NCBI RefSeq assembly: GCF_001625215.2
Contig: NC_030387.2
Span: 35,239,606-35,303,605, forward strand
DNA from: Daucus carota subsp. sativus
Lineage: Eukaryota > Streptophyta > Magnoliopsida > Apiales > Apiaceae
DNA: 64,000 bases
Direction of reading: 5' to 3'
Positions 56,101 to 64,000 of the stretch are shown one piece after another; the stretch's first letter is position 1; the number at the start of each line of letters is the position of its first letter. A program made the translations under genes and the position numbers. The notes below the pieces were generated by a model that worked only from the letters and a program-made list of their open reading frames with translations, was not told where the DNA came from and did not search any database.

Positions 56101-59100
56101 AACTGGTCAAAATGGTTGTGGTTGCCCTCCTAGTTGGTAACAACTAAGAACAAAACCATTATTTGGTTAAATTGTAATAACCATTATTTTTACAGTCAAC
56201 GTGTTTTTTAGTGTAGGAGGGAGGGGAGAGGGGGAGGTGAGAATCGAACAATAGACCCTAAGAGCATCTCCAACAGTGTTGACTATAAAGGATTGGCTAA
56301 ATTGGATCTGTAAGACATTACGTAAAATTTGTCAAACCTGTAAGACATTGTGCTTCAATGGTACTGATTATATTGATTGACTATATTTTAAAATGGTATC
56401 TTTGGTATCTTATACAGCTGAGTTAGGTATCTTTGGTTTCTACAAACCCACTCTCCAACTGTTTCTTTTACCATAATTCTATTCTAATCATTCACACTTG
56501 ATTTTCTGCATTAGGTTGGCTCAAAGATAATAATAACAATTGTTTGTCAAAGCAATTGCCTTGTAGTTTTGTGTAAGTAAAACATATGCGTCAGTCTACT
56601 ATATGGTACAAGATCCAAAGCTAGCACTAAATACATTCACTATTTCCATAAAAAACACTCACACCCTTCATCTGATAGCAATTAAAGATGAGGACTGGAA
56701 AAGAGCCTACCTTTTATAGTTTGCACTGCACTGCTAACACCAAAACAGTAACTAATTTTTCATCTGATACTTTTGGATGAGTGGAGCATCATCAGATAAA
56801 ATTTTAGTGCAATGTAGAGATAGAATAGAGATATTTTTAAGGCCAAGTCATCCTTTACGATGCCATCTTCGTGAATGCTAGATATCTAAAAGTCATAATG
56901 TCTAACCTCTATTCACAACATAGGCGTTAGATTCTAAGTGTTACAAGTATAGTATATACAACTTGATAACTATGAGTCAATACACTTGTGCAGTTTTTCT
57001 AGACAACATATACACGTGTAGTTTACATTAAATTACCTCATCAACCCCTGGATTTCTGTCGAGCTTAATCTTTCGATCTGGTCCACCTTCTATAAAAGCA
57101 GTCCCTAGTAAAGTTGGCTCCATGGCTAATTTGAGTACTCCTTGGTGAAATCCACTCACCTAAAGATAATACAGGGATGAAAATCAAGAAGTTTACAACT
57201 TCAAAAATACACTTTATATTAAAACCAAGATGATGGTTATTACCATTCCATTGAAACCACTTGTTTCTGCTCCCTTCAGAATAGAGTCAGATATTTCAGT
57301 GGTAGCAGCAAAGAGTATATTTGACCCTGCTGCTTTCAACTGCACATTTAAAATTCATTATGTTTTAACATCAGCACTTTCCTTAGTAAATTAAAACAAA
57401 ATAACAAATGAACTTACAGTTTTCCCCAGATCACCAAAATAACGTTTTGTTCCTGAAAAACCTTTACTATCGATACTTTTGCTGATGAGCTTGAATGTTC
57501 CTGTTGCCAACCACCCAAGCATCAGACGCACATCACAAGGTTGATATTTAATATATTATTATAATTTACTAGACAATAGCACAGATCAATTCTAGTTCGG
57601 CATGACATTGAAAATTTACCTAATAAGTATTAACACAAAAAGTGGGAAATTGTTAAAGGAAAAAGATCCACTCCCCCTTTCTTTCTTCTTCCAGAACCAT
57701 TTTAGCATATACTGATTAACTAAATTTATAGTGTCATCACAAAAATTAATAAAATTCATATTATTTTGGGTCAAGGTCCAACTGCTGCAACTACATCTCA
57801 GAAATAAGAATAGATGATGAACTGCCACCCATTACGAAAATTGTGAATCATCAATACTAGTAGAATCTTAAGGATATTTTAATTAACAGGGAAATACTCT
57901 CAATTGGCTAGAATTTTATCCAGTTCATCCACCACGAACCGTTTTATATTCAGGCATGTTATACTCTGTAGTAATTAGCAACCCAAGAAACATTGGATCA
58001 AATAAAAATAATCAGGGAACTTTTATATTGTTTTGGAAGTATTAGGAGGCAAACAACCAACCTAATGATATTTGAAAAAAAAAAAGAGAAAGGAGTCCTC
58101 TAGTGTATTGTTCATGTGCCCAATAGAAGCTTGAATAAACATTATTCTTTTACCAACTCAAACATATATCAATTTCATTTTAAATTAAACTAAATTAGGT
58201 AAGTAATATATATACAATCATACATCTATAGTAGCAAAACAAAATAGACACAAATCGAGACCAGACCTATGGTAAGGCCAGGGAGATTAATCAAACCACT
58301 AGATGGATCAAAAAAAACATCAAGAGAAGATGAAGCAGAGTCATCAAAAATGGAAGCAAAGGCTGGCGGAAGCAATGGGCTTCCTTTTGCGATGTAGATC
58401 GCCCTCATAGCATACCTAGAAAACCAGTTATTAAGACAACATAACATTAATAAAATTATTAAATAGCAAATCCAACAAAAGTAACATCACATACTTACCA
58501 TGAATAATGTTGTGCACACTTGATAGACAATTCTCGTATGGTTATCATAGCATGAGTTACCAGGACCCCATTAAGTTCTACACTCTTTTGTTTTATGGCA
58601 GGGATCTGATTAAGTACAAAAAGACATTAGTGAAGACCCAGAAAAAGAAGCAAAGTTGGGCAGCAGTACATTTCACTTGTAGTCATGAATATATGTTATG
58701 CGCAAATTAAACTGATAAATTCCCTTGTCCTATTGTTTCTTAAAATAAAAACTATCAAGTTTATCTTTAGCGACAAACCTTTATTACACTATGCAGTAAA
58801 GACCTCAAAGTCTCTTGGGTTGAGCTATAACTGGAATAGAACTCCCCTGGAAGAAAGCTAGCAATGATCTTCAAAAATATGCACACTACGTTAGAATGCA
58901 TTGCTAAAAGACTTTAATTCACATATATATTTACTGTCATGCACACAATATAGATTGAAACCTTTATTGGGTGGATCTCGAAATGATCAAAGTAATATTG
59001 TTGACTCTTTGTATGTGGGTCGCTGAGAGATGTCCTCAAAAATGGAACGATTCTCATAAGCGTCTCCTCATCAAGGTTTAAATCAAATGGCTGTTAATAT

Positions 59101-62100
59101 TGAAGCAACAGAATCATTATTTCAGCAAAACTTTTCGATGCAATCGCTTGCCGACAGAGCATTGAAATTCACAGTACTCAGCAAAAATTAACCAAAGCGA
59201 ACCAAGACTTCTAATACTAAACAATGTATAATGCATCTTTCATGCTTTAATGTTGTGTTTGGTTGGATAGAATGAAATGAGTTTTAATAAAGGGAAACAA
59301 TGGAGGTAGGAGGTAAGTTTTGGAAAGCAACGAGGGAGGGAAATTTTTTTAATTATGAGTTTTTACATGAAAATAGGTATGAGGGAGAATGCATCATTCC
59401 TTCCCAAATTGGGGAGTTTGACCTCAAGTCTAGATTGTTAGGAATGGAATGTGGAAGGAAATTCTTTGAAAATTTATACATAATGCAGTTCAAATCTTAT
59501 TCCATTCCTTCCAAATTCTTCAACCAAACCAAACACAACATAAGAAGTCGTTTGACTTCTACAAAACGAAAATATCTCATCTCTGCTATTTTCACGAAAT
59601 TAAGCAATCTCTGCTGATTATAGTTCAGTTGTAAGGTTTTAGTAATTTTAGCTCAGATTTTTACGCTCTGCAGAATAAAGTTCGCCTTAGCAGCTTCTGC
59701 TAATTTTTGACTGTAATTGTCAAAAATCTACAGATGACAACCCTGCATAAACAGCTTCCGACAAAAACCTTCTCTAAAAAAGGTTTGCTTATCTTAGGTT
59801 TAGCAACAAGAACATAAGACAATTATCTGCAGCTTACTCAGATAAGACAAGAGCATATGTACAGCATCGACTTGCTCAAATGATTGTAAGACAATTCGTT
59901 AGGAATATATGTCATGATATACAGAATAGAAGTCAACATAACAAAGATTCTTACTGATTGATATAAAAGAAATAGTTGGCAGATGGAGATGAAAGGCTAC
60001 AAGTGCATATCACAGCTGGTACCTGAAGAACAATAGACGAGTACTCCACATGTTTAACTTCAGAACTAGTTGAAAGTAGATTGAACACAATATGAAGCAT
60101 GCTGCTATCTGCGTCGGAGTATTGTGAATGATGCCTGCGGATCATTGATGCAAAGGGAGCTCCTATCCATTTTTCGTCCACACTCAAAGACTGAATATCA
60201 AAATATCAAGGAATACTTTAATGGTAAGGAATCACGGAAGAACTTGTAATTACTACAGAGAGGGTAAAAGAATTACCTGCACCCTGATACTGTTACATAG
60301 GAATACTTTAATGGTAAGGAATCAAGGAAGAACTTGTAATTACTACAGAGGGGGTAAGAGAATTACCTGCACCCTGATACTGTTACATTTACGGTGATTA
60401 GTGAGTAATGAATCCATATCCATATTTCCAAGCCTTATAACAATAATTGGTGTATAGGTGGGCAGCTCATCTGTGTCTCTCTCCTTTCATACAAAAAAAA
60501 AAAGCACAGAAAATACAAAAGTAAATCAATATCTCTAATTTTTGTAGACACGCAAACAGAATAGACAGTATAAAATGCGACCAGTTTCACATTATTTTGT
60601 TTGCAAGTGAGACCTCTGATCTTTGTTGGCATTTGAAAGGATACCAACCCATATGTAATATAATACATTTCAGACAGGCAAATCTAACAATTTCAGGCAT
60701 ACAGTGCCACAAAATGCTTTTTCCCTTCATCAAACCTTAATTAATTAAAGACCTTATTTCTGAAACTTGAAAACTAACAGCTCAAGGACCTTAACAAACA
60801 AAGCCGTTCAGCTAACCATCAGCATAAATATTTCCTTATACTGCTAGAACCCATTACAATGTCGAATGTGGAAAGTGAAAACTCAATGTTTCCCAAACTT
60901 TTTTGACATCAGTTCTACACCTATAAGATGTTGCCAATATCTCCATATGTCAAGGATAGATTTAAGTATTGGTTGTACAAGGGTGAGAACCATTAAAATA
61001 TTCAACAAGTCATAAAGTCTGAATAGGTAAAAATCCTAGATTGGCATTTATGTAAATAACTCCCAACAAAGAACATTCACTACTAATAAAATTTAATTCC
61101 ATAAGATAATCATACCTATATTACCTTACGAGTATAATTTAAGAAGGTGACATGTTGGCAGAATTAAACAAAAGGTATTACTACAACTAAAATAAATTTA
61201 AAGTTAATAAAGGTCTTGCATGTACCAACAAAATATAACATTTAAAAACCTTTTTAGATGGTTCTAGGATGCTGATTGCAGCATTAAAAACCCTTAGTTG
61301 CATCTTTGCACCAGAATAAAGTGATCTATTTGCTTTATGACTATCAGGAAACTCGCAAATACGCAAGACTCGCGTAGGTCCATCTGCATACACTTCGAAC
61401 CCTGAAGTTATGATCTCTATACCATTTAATTGCCCAAAACTACTTCTCTTGTGTCCTGGATTTCTATGCAGTGGTAATTGCAACCCCAAACCTCTCTGTT
61501 TCCCAGCTCTATAGAATGGTTTCCATGCTCTTAGCTTATCCAAATTGATTTCACGCAGTAACTGGACTTCTACACATGAAATTCAGAAGATAAATGATAG
61601 AACAGGTTATAAACTCATTGAGATACCACCAAACAATAGAAAGCAACAAAGAAAAGCACTATCAAGCATTTGATAATCTTGTGGTGTCAACATGATTCCA
61701 TTATTATAAGGAAAGCACTGTCAAGCATGTCTAAATGTTCTTGCATAAGACAACATATCAAGGACTCATCACATAAAAAATGGAAAAGTACACATGCAAA
61801 CTAATTTCGCCTGGCATGTTCTATCTTCTTCTAATAAAAATAAAAGTATGAGCATTTTCACTGTACAATGTAATAAAAAATAAAACTGCAAGCATTTCAC
61901 TGTTATATGTAATAAAAAATAAAACTACGAGCATTATATCCTTATATATAATAAGTGTAAGGAGGAAAATTTGGTTGTTTGGTATAGTAGTGCAGAATAA
62001 TTAAGAACCATTAGATCTTATTGTTTGAAAAACGGTTGAGATTATATAATAATATATATTATATCTATATATATAGTATTTAAATATAAATTTATTTTAC

Positions 62101-64000
62101 ACTTTTTATGTTCTAAATCAAATATACGTAGGTTTGTGAATTAAATAGGATTCTTACTATATTTAGCCAAAAAAAAAAGGATTCTTATTATAAAATTATT
62201 ATTATTTTTCTCTAGTTATTTTCAGTTCTTATTAAAATATAATTATTAAATCATCACCGAATTATATATTATTTTGTGAGTTTGTGTGGGCCGTGAAATC
62301 TTATAAATCTGACTTGCAGAACTAAAGATATAACTTAAATACTAAAAATGACCTCTCGAATCCATGAAATTTGTTTTTTTTTATTTCTCCAATTCGATTT
62401 TTCTTCTAAAATTGGTCCTTTGTGATCCACTCTTCAATCCCAAAAAATTGGATTCCAATTATTGGAGAGCGCTAAGAGACATGATCCAGTCAAGCCTTCT
62501 CCTAATACCTTATGGGTTTAGGAGAGATAGTAACTTGACATGATATTACAGATGGAACTTAGAGATAAAAGTCAACAAACATACAAAATGAGAGAAATAA
62601 GTACCAGTTATCTGGACGACTAGTTTATGAGGAAGATTCGAATCGTCCCAGACATAATTAACAGTACCTCCGGCTCTAATTACCTCAGGTTCCGATGTAC
62701 CCTGAAATTCAACAACAGAGAAATGTTTAACGCTTTCACTACTTATTTTATAAAATCCCAACAAGTATAGTCATTTGAGGGTAACCCGTACAACCTTCTG
62801 ATAGTAAGTTATAGGTGCATCTTCCAAGCAGTTCTCAATCCGGTAAGGTAGACTAGTATTTGGAGGCCTGTAAAAGTGCAAAACAAGTGTGGAATCTTCT
62901 TCCATTACATGGACTGAAGAATATTCATGATCAAGGGTTGTTGCATTATTCTTGATGTCTTGTGCTGGATAATCTTTAATTCTTTTAAATTTAAGAAAAA
63001 ATCGTCCCAATGAAGTAACACATACTGGCCCCGACCAATCAAACCCAGCACCTTTTGGCTTAAATTGAACATAGAGTAATGTGTCATCCCGAGCACTTTT
63101 ATGATGTCTGAGAAATTTGTCAAAAACACCAATCTCCTTCTTGCTGCCTGTTACATTCCGCAAATGTACTGCTGTTCTCTGTTTGCCATTAACAGTAATA
63201 ACCCCTTGCATTTCATCCTGTTCAAAACTTAATTATTTAGACATTGTGAAATACAACTGAGATATAAATATATAAGTTAACACTAAACTTATTTGTGAGC
63301 AGACCTCCAAGTAACATTGTTGGACAATTATAATTTCTTCTGATTCATTGGACACAATATATCGAGGATTAATAGATACTGTTCTTGATGGGACAATAAC
63401 GTTTCCCACAGACGGCTTCAAAGCCACGCCCAATTTTGTAACAAATCTGCAACCTGAACCTTCTACTTCCAGGTCAATCTCTGTGAGGCCGGATAGAGCG
63501 TCTAGGTCCAATACTGTGTGAGAATCGTTTCCGTCCAACAAGAATAGGCACACCTTGTTGCATCTATTGTTGGCAAATGGAAACAGTCAAACACCAGCCA
63601 TTAAACAAATTATAATACAGAAAGCAAAACTCTGCCAAGTAAAACCAACTATTTTTGGCATCCAGTTGCAATGACATTTAAGCTTGAGATATTGAAGATC
63701 TTATTACTTAATGAACCATGAGCTTGTTGACTTTGCAGGTAGTAAAGCTCCAAGCTCCGGAGGGATTTCAGAATTAAGATTTCCAGCTTCATACCTGTGT
63801 ATATGAAGGTTAGTCGTCATTATTATGTGGATAGATATAGACATTTCTAGAGAAAACAGGGTAAAACAGAGCTAATTAGTACTGAGTTGACAAAAGAGAA
63901 ACTACCATTCCTTTTTATATACTATCTGTAATAAAACATAAGATAACTACCTTGGCAAGGGCTTCGAATTTGGTCCACAACAAAACAAATGAAATTCAGT
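53176..64000 (-). CDS. SHBY: VPS13-like lipid-transfer protein (SHRUBBY type), 3' part
   Basis: Eighteen exons, the first cut by the window edge: 64000-63951, 63794-63708, 63563-63305, 63217-62795, 62701-62605, 61569-61250, 60483-60367, 60190-60023, 59090-58962, 58868-58779, 58605-58499, 58415-58267, 57500-57418, 57339-57244, 57159-57037, 55765-55682, 54108-53968 and 53514-53176. Phases fit throughout; about 953 C-terminal residues are encoded. Early exons carry the SHR-binding/VPS13 adaptor-type region (KCNKVCLFLLDGNDS, AVHLRNVTGSKKEIGVFDKF, RAGGTVNYVWDDSNLPHKLV). Later ones carry the VPS13 C-terminal part (GFSGTKRYFGDLGKT, VSGFHQGVLKLAMEPTLLGT, DRKIKLDRNPGVDE). The end is GRLCRRIPNPIARRIVSGFL. 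VPS13 proteins are bridge-like lipid carriers at membrane contacts; Arabidopsis SHRUBBY interacts with SHORT-ROOT and affects root growth. A MITE and a 90-bp tandem duplication lie in introns. Confidence 0.9.
59251..59540. mobile_element. Tourist-like MITE in a VPS13 intron
   Basis: The ends TGTTGTGTTTGGTTGGATAG and (reverse complement) TGTTGTGTTTGGTTTGG are inverted. TAA flanks both sides (59248-59250, 59541-59543). Interior GGAATGGAATGTGGAAGG and CCATTCCTTCC pair. It belongs to the 50614-50914 family but is better preserved. The 105-codon frame over it is not a gene. Confidence 0.75.
60211..60388. repeat. 90-bp tandem duplication spanning an exon-intron border
   Basis: Copies begin at 60211 and 60301 (GAATACTTTAATGGTAAGGA) and differ at about three positions. 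The unit includes the last ~20 bases of the VPS13 exon 60483-60367 and its splice donor (GGGTGCAG|GTAATT), so a second donor lies 90 bp further into the intron. Confidence 0.88.

Noticed and set aside
56264-56470. Miniature element starting GAGCATCTCCAACAGTGTTG in a VPS13 intron
   Set aside because: Left end is typical of a known end type, but no inverted right end or target duplication was found.

Overview
This is a 64 kb piece of a plant nuclear genome. It is AT-rich, its genes have many introns, and it carries chloroplast-targeted photosynthesis genes (PsbO, HCF164), a PPR gene, a CASP-like gene, an NPH3/BTB gene and a WAK-like receptor kinase. Protein style and miniature transposon content suggest a eudicot, perhaps an asterid; the species cannot be told from the sequence alone. 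Exon structures below were built by hand from splice sites, reading frame and family resemblance. In every multi-exon model the exon phases add up.

Layout. 1-6.3 kb: gene-poor, with direct repeats, a palindrome cluster and two miniature elements. 6.3-8.2 kb (-): intronless PPR protein. 8.45-9.14 kb: fold-back Mutator-like element. 10.2-13.1 kb (-): CASP-like protein, subfamily 5. 14.7-16.3 kb (-): psbO, with I-box and CCAAT motifs upstream. 16.8-18.1 kb: repeats. 18.56-19.5 kb (-): an apparent independent cluster of three box C/D snoRNAs behind a TATA box, telo-boxes and site II motifs. 20.7-23.0 kb (-): NPH3/RPT2-family BTB protein. 23.4-27.9 kb: transposon-rich (Stowaway, LTR-like fossil, two hAT-type miniature elements). 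29.3 kb (-): small Cys-rich protein. 30.9-34.6 kb (-): NASP-type histone chaperone. 35.2-35.9 kb: hAT and Stowaway miniature elements. 36.3-38.1 kb (+): HCF164. 38.6-42.4 kb (-): WAKL14-type receptor kinase. 43.2-45.2 kb: two related TTGCAAA-rich elements, one nested in a Stowaway-like element. 45.5-49.1 kb (+): NOL7-like nucleolar protein. 49.4-52.7 kb: miniature elements and a LINE ORF1 fossil. 53.2-64 kb (-): 3' part of a VPS13/SHRUBBY gene that runs off the window.

The genes form no operon-like unit. The most interesting unannotated item is the snoRNA cluster. All three predicted RNAs carry guides that match 25S rRNA segments as I recall them, and the first carries two guides aimed at one short 25S site. 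Two ribosome-biogenesis loci, the snoRNA cluster and the NOL7-like gene, share telo-box promoter motifs.
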